NCBI GenBank assembly: GCA_023426225.1
Contig: JAFABD010000272.1
Coordinates: 1 to 22,998 of the forward strand
Origin: Pseudomonadota bacterium
GTDB lineage: Bacteria > Pseudomonadota > Alphaproteobacteria > Sphingomonadales > Sphingomonadaceae
Direction: 5' to 3'
DNA: 22,998 nt
Both the position numbers and the translations under genes were made by a program. Numbering within the stretch: position 1 is the stretch's first letter; each line of letters opens with the position of its first letter. The notes beneath the pieces were generated by a model. It ran no database searches, was not told the DNA's origin, and worked only from the letters and a program-made list of their open reading frames with translations. Below are positions 1 to 7,312 of this stretch, in pieces.

Positions 1-753
1 CTGTCCGACAGCGTCGAGGCGACGATCGCGGCGGTGCGCAGCTTTGGCGAGAGCGCGGCGCCGCAACTGGCCGACGCGCTGGTGCGCGTGCGCGACACCT
101 CGGTGGCCGCGGCCGAACATGCGCGCGAGGCGCTCGACGACATCGTGCCGCATGCCGAACGCGCGCTCGAGGCGGCGAGCGACGCGGCGCTGCGCCGGGC
201 GATCGACGGATCGGTGCGGCGGCAGATCGCGGCGCTGACCGAGGCGACCGACGATGCCGTGGCGGCGGCGACGCGCGCCTCCGAACGGCTGGCGGCACAG
301 CTCGCCGCGCTGACGCGCGCGACGGGGGCGATCGAGCAGCAGGTCGAGCAGGCGCGCGACGCGATCGAGACCGCCGACAGCGAGAACTTTGCGCGACGCA
401 ACAGCGCGCTGGTCGACTCGCTCAATTCGGCGGCGATCGACATCACGCGCGCCTTTGCCGCCGATGTGAGCGACAGCGCCTGGGCGGCGTATCTGAAGGG
501 CGATCGCGGCGTGTTCACGCGGCGCGCGGTGCGGCTGCTCGAGCCCGGCGAAACGCGCGAGATCGTGCGCCTGTACGACAGCGACCCGACATTCCGTGAG
601 AACGTCAACCGCTATATCCATGATTTCGAGGCAATGTTGCGCCAGGTGCTGGCGCTGCGCGACGGGTCGCCGCTGGGCGTGACGCTGTTGTCGTCGGATG
701 TGGGCAAGCTCTATGTCGCGCTTGCCCAGGCGATCGAGCGGCTGCGCGCCTGA
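1..753 (+). CDS. Coiled-coil protein of unknown function (5' end outside window)
   Basis: The frame is open from the first base, so the gene starts upstream; the GTG at 34 is an internal valine and not a convincing start. About 250 C-terminal residues are visible. The first ~130 are rich in Ala, Glu, Arg and Asp with heptad-like spacing (runs such as AALTEATDDAVAAATRASER), typical of a long alpha-helical coiled coil. The last ~80 residues differ: they look globular, with motifs such as RRAVRLLEPGE, YIHDFEAMLRQVL and LLSSDVGKLYVALAQAIERL. No membrane segment, signal peptide or catalytic motif lies in the visible part. I do not recognise the family; similar proteins in sphingomonads are usually annotated as hypothetical. 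It converges on the DUF1467 gene with 18 nt between the stops. Confidence is high that it is a gene, low for any function. Confidence 0.75.
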   Translation: MSDSVEATIAAVRSFGESAAPQLADALVRVRDTSVAAAEHAREALDDIVPHAERALEAASDAALRRAIDGSVRRQIAALTEATDDAVAAATRASERLAAQLAALTRATGAIEQQVEQARDAIETADSENFARRNSALVDSLNSAAIDITRAFAADVSDSAWAAYLKGDRGVFTRRAVRLLEPGETREIVRLYDSDPTFRENVNRYIHDFEAMLRQVLALRDGSPLGVTLLSSDVGKLYVALAQAIERLRA

Positions 754-771
754 CCCGCCCGCCCGGGCCGC

Positions 772-1035
772 CTAGCGGCGCGCCCAGTCGAGCATGTCGG
801 CGGTGACCCACCCATAGACATAGTTGAGGAAGAAGGCCGCGAAGAGCAGCGTCGCCACGATCGTCGTGCGGACGAGCAGCCGGCGCAGGTCGAAATGCGC
901 GGGTGCGCTGTCGGCCTGGCCGGGGACGAGATCAACCCCCGCCTCCTCCGCCGTACGGACCCCGAAGGGCAGCACGAGGAAGACCGAAAAGGCCCAGAAC
1001 AGCACATAGATCGCAAGCGCCGACTGCCAGCGCAT
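772..1035 (-). CDS. DUF1467 family small membrane protein
   Basis: An 87-aa protein with two predicted membrane helices (about residues 5-25 and 55-75) separated by a short loop containing PFGVRTAEEAG, which matches my recollection of the alphaproteobacterial DUF1467 family. The biochemical role of that family is unknown. The ATG at 1035-1033 lies one base after the rnj stop (1039-1037), so it is the last gene of the nuo-birA-coaX-rnj run and is probably translated by coupling to rnj. Its stop TAG at 774-772 faces the convergent coiled-coil gene. Length and two-helix layout fit the family. The family call rests on memory of the pattern, without a profile search. Confidence 0.75.
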   Translation of the reverse strand: MRWQSALAIYVLFWAFSVFLVLPFGVRTAEEAGVDLVPGQADSAPAHFDLRRLLVRTTIVATLLFAAFFLNYVYGWVTADMLDWARR

Positions 1036-1036
1036 C

Positions 1037-2671
1037 TCAGACCTCCACGATCATCACGTCGACCACCGGCTTTTTGCCGGTATAGCGCGTCGCCACGCGG
1101 CGCACGGCAAGCCGCAGCGCCTCGCGCAGCGATTCGAGGTCGCGGCTGTCCTTGGCGACCGCGTCGGCGGCGGCTTCGGCGGCCTCCTCGATAAAGGCGT
1201 CGCGATCCTCCTCGACCGGCACGCCCTGGACGCGCACCTGCGGCACGCCGAGGAGGCGGCCGCCGCGGATCGCCACCGCGACCGAGAGATGACCATAGAG
1301 CGACAGCCGGCGGCGCTCGGTGATCGTCGCGCCGTCGGCCGGCAGGATGACGTCGCCGTCGAGGACGAGCCGCCCGACCGGCGCATGGCCGACCAGTTCG
1401 GGCTTGCCGGGCGCGAGCCGCCAGATGTCGCCGTTCACCTGACGGATCGCCTGGGGCACGCCCTGTTCGAGCGCAAAGCGCGCCTGCTCGCGCATGTGGC
1501 GGACCTCACCATGCACCGGCAGGATGATCTCCGGGCGGATCCAGCGGTACATCTCGGCGAGTTCGGGGCGGCCGGGGTGGCCCGACACGTGGACGAACGC
1601 CTGACGATCGGTGACGATCTCGATCCCGCGTGCGGCGAGCGCGTTCATGATGCGGCCGATCGCCACCTCGTTGCCGGGGATCTGGCGCGACGAGAACACG
1701 ACGCGGTCGCCCTCGCTCAGCTTGAGCGGGTGGCTGCCCTCGGCGATACGCGACAAGGCGGCGCGCGGTTCGCCCTGCCCGCCCGTCGCGACCATCAGCA
1801 CGCGCGACGGCGGCAGCGTCATCGCGGTGTCGAAATCGATCGTTTCGGGGAAATCGCGCAGATAGCCGGTCTGGCGCGCGACGCGGATGATGCGTTCGAG
1901 CGAACGGCCCGCGACGCACAGCTCACGGCCGGTGTCGCGCGCGACCGCGCCCAGCGTCTGGAGCCGCGCGGCGTTCGACGCGAAGGTGGTGACGAGGACG
2001 CGGCCCGTCGCCTCGCCGATCACCCGGTCGAGCCCGTCGCGCACCGCGGCCTCGGACCCCGACGCCTTGGGATTGAAGACGTTGGTCGAATCGCAGACGA
2101 GCGCGAGCACGCCCTTGTCGCCGATCGCGGAGAGTTCCTCGGCAGTCGAGGCGCCGCCGAGCGACGGCGCGTCATCGAGCTTCCAGTCGCCGGTGTGAAA
2201 GACTCGCCCGTGCGGCGTTTCGATCAGCAGCGCATTGCCCTCGGGAATCGAATGCGCGAGCGGCACGTAGCGGACGCGGAAGGGGCCGATCGCGAACGGA
2301 TCGAGATCGTCGACCACGTTGAGTTCGACGCGATCCTCGATCCCCTCTTCCTCGAGCTTGCCGCGGATCAGCCCCGCGGTGAACGGCGTCGCGTAAAGCG
2401 GCACGCCCAGATCGGCGGCGAGATAGGGCAGCGCGCCGATATGATCCTCATGCCCGTGCGTGAGCACGATGCCGAGCAGGCTGTCGAGCCGGTCCTCGAT
2501 GAACTGAAGGTCGGGCAGGATCACGTCGACGCCGGGATAGCTCGCATCGCCGAAGGTGATGCCGCAATCGACCATCAGCCATTTGCCCTGGGCGCCATAG
2601 AGATTGACGTTCATGCCGATCTCGCCCGAACCGCCGAGCGCGACGAAGAGAAGTTCGTTTCCGGGAGTCAC
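1037..2671 (-). CDS. rnj: Ribonuclease J (metallo-beta-lactamase RNase)
   Basis: A 544-aa RNase J, a zinc-dependent 5'-3' exo- and endoribonuclease of mRNA turnover and rRNA maturation, acting in the cytoplasm. The beta-lactamase/beta-CASP core is intact: GGSGEIGMN near the N-terminus, the metal motif HGHEDH at about residues 72-77, AHS at ~139-141, TGDWK near 162, and PVHGE near 387. The usual RNase J C-terminal domain follows. A longer frame opens with TTG at 2725, but I chose the GTG at 2671: it is preceded by AAGGA at 5 nt spacing and gives the N-terminus VTPGNELLF, which matches the usual MTPGKELLF-type start of alphaproteobacterial homologues. It follows coaX after 90 nt and leads into DUF1467. 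The 90-nt gap holds a small palindrome just after the coaX stop and nothing else I can support. Confidence 0.95.
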   Translation of the reverse strand: MTPGNELLFVALGGSGEIGMNVNLYGAQGKWLMVDCGITFGDASYPGVDVILPDLQFIEDRLDSLLGIVLTHGHEDHIGALPYLAADLGVPLYATPFTAGLIRGKLEEEGIEDRVELNVVDDLDPFAIGPFRVRYVPLAHSIPEGNALLIETPHGRVFHTGDWKLDDAPSLGGASTAEELSAIGDKGVLALVCDSTNVFNPKASGSEAAVRDGLDRVIGEATGRVLVTTFASNAARLQTLGAVARDTGRELCVAGRSLERIIRVARQTGYLRDFPETIDFDTAMTLPPSRVLMVATGGQGEPRAALSRIAEGSHPLKLSEGDRVVFSSRQIPGNEVAIGRIMNALAARGIEIVTDRQAFVHVSGHPGRPELAEMYRWIRPEIILPVHGEVRHMREQARFALEQGVPQAIRQVNGDIWRLAPGKPELVGHAPVGRLVLDGDVILPADGATITERRRLSLYGHLSVAVAIRGGRLLGVPQVRVQGVPVEEDRDAFIEEAAEAAADAVAKDSRDLESLREALRLAVRRVATRYTGKKPVVDVMIVEV

Positions 2672-2761
2672 TTCGATCCTTTGCCTTCCACGCGCGTGCC
2701 TGACGGCCGCGCTTTCAAATTCCAATATCGCCCCCGACGCCCCCCGGCATGCGTCGCCGCA

Positions 2762-3541
2762 TCAACCCTTGTGCACCCGCTCCCACAACATCGCCAGCCC
2801 CTGGATCGTCAGATCGGGCTCGATCGCGTCGAAGGCGTCGGTGTGGCGTTCGAACAGGATCGCGAGCCCGCCGGTCGCGATCACCTTGAGCGGGCGGCCG
2901 ACCTCGTGCTTGAGCCGCGCGACCAGCCCCTCGATCATCGCGACATAGCCCCAGTAGATGCCGATATGCATCGCATCGACGGTGTTGCGACCGATCACGC
3001 TGGTGCTTTCGGGCGCGGAAATGGCGATGCGGGGAAGCTTTGCCGCTGCGGTGACGAGCGCGTCGAGCGACAGGTTGATCCCCGGCGCGATGATCCCGCC
3101 CTTATAGGCGCCGCGATAATCGACGATGTCGAACGTGGTCGCGGTGCCGAAGTCGATGATGATGAGGTCGCCCGGATGCCGCGCATGGCCCGCAATCGCG
3201 TTGAGCGCGCGATCGGCGCCCACCGTACCGGGCTCGTCGACGTCGAGCGGGAAGCCCCAGTCGGCCGGCCCCTGCCCCGCGACGAGCGCCTCGACGCCGA
3301 AATATTTCTCGCTGAGCACCTGAAGATTGTGGAGCGCGCGCGGGACCACGGTGCCGATGATGACGCCGGTGACGTCGCTGCGCGAAAACCCTTCGAGCTG
3401 GAGCAACTGGGCGAGCCACACCGCATATTCGTCGGCCGTGCGGCGCGGATCGGTGGCGCTGCGCCAGCGCGCGCGGATCTGGCCGTCGTCGACGAGCGCA
3501 AAGACGATATTGGTATTGCCGGCATCGATGGCGAGCAGCAT
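2762..3541 (-). CDS. coaX: Type III pantothenate kinase
   Basis: A 259-aa type III pantothenate kinase, catalysing ATP-dependent phosphorylation of pantothenate, the first step of coenzyme A synthesis. The family hallmarks are visible: the phosphate-binding N-terminal DAGNTN (residues 6-11), GADR near residue 108, and the DFGTATTFD motif near 129-137, all in an ASKHA-fold protein of normal length (about 255-260 aa). The ATG at 3541 has a purine-rich GAGAGG a few bases upstream. It follows birA with 22 nt between them. The birA-coaX-rnj order after nuoN is one I associate with sphingomonads. The enzyme is cytoplasmic, and no oddities were seen. Confidence 0.95.
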   Translation of the reverse strand: MLLAIDAGNTNIVFALVDDGQIRARWRSATDPRRTADEYAVWLAQLLQLEGFSRSDVTGVIIGTVVPRALHNLQVLSEKYFGVEALVAGQGPADWGFPLDVDEPGTVGADRALNAIAGHARHPGDLIIIDFGTATTFDIVDYRGAYKGGIIAPGINLSLDALVTAAAKLPRIAISAPESTSVIGRNTVDAMHIGIYWGYVAMIEGLVARLKHEVGRPLKVIATGGLAILFERHTDAFDAIEPDLTIQGLAMLWERVHKG

Positions 3542-3563
3542 CGGGCCCTCTCCCCCAGGAAGC

Positions 3564-4268
3564 TCAGATCAGGAAAACATCGCCTGCGTGAATGACATGC
3601 GGCGTGCCGTCGGCCAAGCGCAGGATGAGCGCGCCGTCGCCGGTGAGCCCGTCGAACAGCCCGTCATGCGACTGGCCGTCGGCAAGCCGCGCGGTGAGCG
3701 CGGTACCGCGCGGGTGCGCCGCGGCAAGCCAGCGATCGCGCACCACCGCCAGGCCCTCGCCGCGCCAGCGCGCGACCCAGCGTTCGAATGCCTCGCCCAG
3801 CACCTGGGCGAAACCGTCCGGATCGGGCGCGCTGCCGTGCGCGGCGAGGCTGGTGCTGCGCCGGTCGGGCAAGTCGGGATGATGGGCAAGATTGACGCCG
3901 AAGCCGAGGATGACGGCATCGCCGATCCGCTCGAGCAGGATGCCCGACAGCTTGGCACCGTCGATCAGCAGATCGTTCGGCCATTTGACCTGGGCTGTGA
4001 CGCCGAAGACGCCGACCGCCTCGTGCAGCGCCACCGCGGCGACGAGCGCGAGCGTGGCGGGCGTCGGATCGCTCGGCCGCAGGCGAACGAGCGTCGAGGC
4101 ATAGAGATTGCCCGGCGGCGATTGCCAGGCGCGCCCCTGCCGGCCGCGCCCGGCGTCCTGGCGTTCGGCCCGGAGCCACAGCCCCTCGCCCGCGCCGAGG
4201 CGGGCGAGGTCGGCCATGTCCGCGTTGGTCGAACCCGTCTGGGCGACGGTTCGCAGCGTGATCGTCAG
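3564..4268 (-). CDS. birA: Biotin--[acetyl-CoA-carboxylase] ligase, class without DNA-binding domain
   Basis: A biotin protein ligase that makes biotinyl-AMP and transfers biotin to the lysine of biotin carboxyl carrier proteins. The motifs are GRGRQGRAW (biotinyl-AMP loop, about residues 40-48 from the start used here) and KWPNDLL (~95-101), followed by GAKLSGILLE. There is no N-terminal helix-turn-helix, so it should be an enzyme only and not a repressor. The first ATG, at 4217, would remove the conserved TGSTN segment that this family has near its N-terminus, and that segment is encoded in frame just upstream. The best upstream start is CTG at 4268-4266, which overlaps the nuoN stop as CTGA and has AAAGG about 7 nt before it. 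The exact start is uncertain; the gene identity is not. Confidence 0.9.
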   Translation of the reverse strand: MTITLRTVAQTGSTNADMADLARLGAGEGLWLRAERQDAGRGRQGRAWQSPPGNLYASTLVRLRPSDPTPATLALVAAVALHEAVGVFGVTAQVKWPNDLLIDGAKLSGILLERIGDAVILGFGVNLAHHPDLPDRRSTSLAAHGSAPDPDGFAQVLGEAFERWVARWRGEGLAVVRDRWLAAAHPRGTALTARLADGQSHDGLFDGLTGDGALILRLADGTPHVIHAGDVFLI

Positions 4269-5716
4269 AACAGCGCCTTTGCGGCAAGCGCGGTCCAGGC
4301 ACCGAGCGGGAGCAGCAGCGCCCAGCCGAGCGGCGACATCGCCGCGGCCGAAAGCGCGATCAGCCCGCCTTCGACCACCCCGGCGCGACCGGCAAAGGCC
4401 GGCGCGGGATCATCGAAGTACATCGTCTTGACGATGCGCAGGTAATAATAGGCGCCGATCGCCGAGGCGACCGCACCGACGACGGCAAAGACCATCAGCC
4501 CCGCCTGCACCGCGGCGACGAACACCGCCAGCTTGGCAAAGAAGCCCATCAGCGGCGGGATACCCGCCAGGCTGAGCATGAAGACCGCGAGCGCCGCGGC
4601 CAGGCCGGGACGCGTGCGCGACATGCCCGACAGGCTTTCGATCGTTTCGATCTGGCGCCCCTCGGCATCGCGCATCTGAAGCACGACAAGGAACGCGCCG
4701 AGCGTCGTCACCACATAGATCACCATGTAGCTGAGCACGCCCGAAATGCCCGACTCGTTGCCGGCGGCCAGGCCGATCAGCGCGAAGCCGACATTGTTGA
4801 TCGACGAATAGGCGAGCAGCCGCTTGATGTTCGTCTGGCCGATCGCGCCCACCGCACCGAGGATAATCGAGGCGAGCGAGGCGAAGATCACGATCGGGCG
4901 CCAGTCGTGGATCGCCGGGCCCATCGCCTCCATCGCGACGCGCATGACGAGCACGATACCGGCAACCTTCGGCGCCGAGGCGAAGAAGGCGGTGACCGGC
5001 GTCGGCGAGCCTTCATAGACGTCGGGCGTCCACATGTGGAACGGCACCGCGCTGATCTTGAACGCCAGGCCGGCGAACACGAACACCAGCGCGAAGGTCA
5101 GCCCGAGCTGATGGCCGCCCGACTGCGCATAGGCATCGGCGACGCCCGCGAACAGCGTCGTCCCCGAAAAGCCGTAGGCGAGGCTGATGCCGTACAGCAG
5201 GATGCCCGAGGCGAGCGAACCCAGCACGAAATATTTGAGCCCGGCTTCGGCCGAACGCGCGTCGCGGCGCATGAAGCTCGCCAGGATATAGGCCGAGAGG
5301 CTCTGCAGCTCGAGCCCGACATAGAGCGTCAGCAGGTCGCCCGCCGACACCATCATGCCCATGCCCGCCGCAGACAGCAGCATCAGCACCGGATATTCGG
5401 GGCGCAGATCATCGCCCGAGGTGCGCGCGAAGAAGCCGGGCGCGATCAGGATCGAGATCGCCGCCGAGGCGAAGATCACCGCCTTGGCGAAGGCAGCGAA
5501 CATGTCGGCGCGATAGAGCCCGCCGAACGCCTCGCCGCCCGTCGCCGCCGGCCCGGCGAGCGAGATGCCCGCCCCGACCAGCACCGCGACCGCGGTGATG
5601 CTCACCGCACGGGTCGAGCCCTGACCGCCAAAGGCGGCCACGAGCATCAGGACGATCGCGCCGACCGCGAGCACCAGCTCGGGCAGCACCATCAGCAATT
5701 GCGTCGAATAGTCCAT
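4265..5716 (-). CDS. nuoN: NADH-quinone oxidoreductase subunit N
   Basis: A 483-aa antiporter-like membrane subunit of complex I, one of the three large proton-pumping modules with NuoL and NuoM. It is strongly hydrophobic throughout with about 14 membrane helices. The conserved features are visible: GLELQSLSAYIL with the buried glutamate, GLKYFVLGSLASG with the pumping lysine, GLAFKISAVPFHMWTPDVYEG with the central lysine and HMW motif, and FFAKLAVF late in the protein. Length is normal. The ATG at 5716-5714 overlaps the nuoM stop by one base (TAATG), which indicates coupling. Its own stop overlaps the probable CTG start of birA. It is the last nuo gene of the operon. Confidence 0.97.
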   Translation of the reverse strand: MDYSTQLLMVLPELVLAVGAIVLMLVAAFGGQGSTRAVSITAVAVLVGAGISLAGPAATGGEAFGGLYRADMFAAFAKAVIFASAAISILIAPGFFARTSGDDLRPEYPVLMLLSAAGMGMMVSAGDLLTLYVGLELQSLSAYILASFMRRDARSAEAGLKYFVLGSLASGILLYGISLAYGFSGTTLFAGVADAYAQSGGHQLGLTFALVFVFAGLAFKISAVPFHMWTPDVYEGSPTPVTAFFASAPKVAGIVLVMRVAMEAMGPAIHDWRPIVIFASLASIILGAVGAIGQTNIKRLLAYSSINNVGFALIGLAAGNESGISGVLSYMVIYVVTTLGAFLVVLQMRDAEGRQIETIESLSGMSRTRPGLAAALAVFMLSLAGIPPLMGFFAKLAVFVAAVQAGLMVFAVVGAVASAIGAYYYLRIVKTMYFDDPAPAFAGRAGVVEGGLIALSAAAMSPLGWALLLPLGAWTALAAKALF

Positions 5717-7305
5717 TAGTGCGCCCCCTCGTGCGCCGAAGCCTCACCCGCGGCGGGGCCATGTTCGCCCGCACCGTCATGCGCCGCCGGTGCCGGATGC
5801 CCCGGCGTCGGCTGCGAGTCACCCGCCGGCGCCGCGCGTTCGACGCGGGCCAGCAGCCGCGCGACGTCGCCGCGCATCGGCTTCAGGAAGCTTTCGGGAT
5901 AGACGCCCATCCACAGCACGACCGCAGCAAGCGGGACGAGCAGCGCGATCTCACGCGCCGACAGGTCGGGCATCGCCTTGACGTCGGGCTTGGTCAGGTC
6001 GCCCCAGACCACGCGACGGAACAGATACAGCATATAGGCCGCGCCCAGGATGATGCCGGTGGTCGCGAAGAACGCGGTCCAGGTCGAAACCTGATAGGCG
6101 CCGGCAAGGCCGAGGAACTCGCCCACGAAGTTGCTGGTGCCCGGCAGGCCGATCGAGGCCATGGTGAACAGCAGGAACAGCACGGCGTAGCGCGGCATGT
6201 TGACCGCAAGGCCGCCGTAACGGTCGATCTCACGCGTGTGCAGCCGGTCATAGATGACGCCGACGCACAGGAAGAGCGCACCCGACACGAGGCCGTGGCC
6301 CAGCATCACCATCATCGCGCCCTCGATACCCTGGCGGTTGAAGGTGAACAGGCTGATCGTGACGATCGCCATGTGCGCGACCGACGAATAGGCGATCAGC
6401 TTCTTCATGTCCGACTGAACGAGCGCGACGAGGCTGGTGTAGACGACCGCGATGCACGACAGCGCGAACACCCAGGTCATCAGTTGCGCCGACGCTTCCG
6501 GGAACATCGGCAGCGAGAAGCGCAGGAAGCCGTAGCCGCCGAGCTTGAGCAGCACGCCCGCCAGGATCACCGAGCCCGCCGTCGGCGCCTGGACGTGCGC
6601 GTCGGGAAGCCAGGTGTGGACGGGCCACATCGGCATCTTGACCGCGAACGAGGCGAAAAAGGCGAGCCAGAGCAGCGTCTGGACCTGGACCGGGAAGTCG
6701 TGCGCCATCAGCGTCGGGATCGACGAGGTGCCCGTGCTCGTCACCATGTAGATCATGGCGATCAGCATCACGAGCGAGCCGACCAGCGTGTACAGGAAGA
6801 ACTTGTAGCTCGCGTAGATTCGGTTCGCGCCGCCCCAGATGCCGATGATGAGGAACATCGGGATCAGGCCACCTTCAAAGAAGATGTAGAACAGGAACAG
6901 ATCCTGCGCGGCAAAGGTGCCGATCATCAGCACCTCGGTCGCGAGGAACGCGGCCATATATTCGGGCACGCGGTTCTTCACCGACTCCCAGCTCGCCCCG
7001 ATGCAGATCGGCATCAGGAAGACCGAGAGCAGGATCAGCAGCAGCGCGAAGCCGTCGATGCCGAGCGCCCAGGAGAAGCCCACCCCGCCCGGCTGCCCGA
7101 AGAGCAGCCGGTTCTCGACGAACTGCCACTGCGGCGCGTCGGGGCCCATCTGGAAATTAGCCCAGAGCACGATCCCCAGCGCGAGATCGACGAAGGTGGC
7201 AACGAGCGCGATCCAGCGCGCGGCGCGTTCGCCGGCGAACAGCGCCAGCACCGCGGCGACCGCGGGGATGGCGAGCATCAGCGAAAGTATCGGGAAGCCA
7301 GTCAT
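5716..7305 (-). CDS. nuoM: NADH-quinone oxidoreductase subunit M with His-rich tail
   Basis: A 529-aa antiporter-like proton-pumping subunit of the complex I membrane arm. Motifs seen: FFEGGLIPMFLIIGIWGG (conserved glutamate in TM5), the lysine in FAVKMPMWPVHTWLPDAH (TM7), and the late TSNFVGEFLGL segment. The last ~40 residues form a hydrophilic tail rich in Ala, Pro, Gly and His (for example PAAHDGAGEHGPAAG) that is not part of the pump fold. A TTG at 7323 would extend the protein by six residues and overlap nuoL by 11 bp. I chose the ATG at 7305, seven bases after the nuoL stop and preceded by GGTGATGGGG, because it gives MTGFPILSL, a typical NuoM start. Coupled to nuoN downstream. Confidence 0.96.
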   Translation of the reverse strand: MTGFPILSLMLAIPAVAAVLALFAGERAARWIALVATFVDLALGIVLWANFQMGPDAPQWQFVENRLLFGQPGGVGFSWALGIDGFALLLILLSVFLMPICIGASWESVKNRVPEYMAAFLATEVLMIGTFAAQDLFLFYIFFEGGLIPMFLIIGIWGGANRIYASYKFFLYTLVGSLVMLIAMIYMVTSTGTSSIPTLMAHDFPVQVQTLLWLAFFASFAVKMPMWPVHTWLPDAHVQAPTAGSVILAGVLLKLGGYGFLRFSLPMFPEASAQLMTWVFALSCIAVVYTSLVALVQSDMKKLIAYSSVAHMAIVTISLFTFNRQGIEGAMMVMLGHGLVSGALFLCVGVIYDRLHTREIDRYGGLAVNMPRYAVLFLLFTMASIGLPGTSNFVGEFLGLAGAYQVSTWTAFFATTGIILGAAYMLYLFRRVVWGDLTKPDVKAMPDLSAREIALLVPLAAVVLWMGVYPESFLKPMRGDVARLLARVERAAPAGDSQPTPGHPAPAAHDGAGEHGPAAGEASAHEGAH

Positions 7306-7312
7306 TTCCCCA

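Noticed and set aside
772..780. GCCGC-CTA-GCGGC hairpin at the DUF1467 stop as an operon terminator
   Set aside because: Only five pairs, contains the stop codon itself and has no U-tract.
1289..3595. 768-codon plus-strand open frame opposite rnj and coaX
   Set aside because: It mirrors the codons of two well-supported genes; its Arg/Asp/His-rich product has no recognisable domain. Long antisense frames are expected in GC-rich coding DNA.
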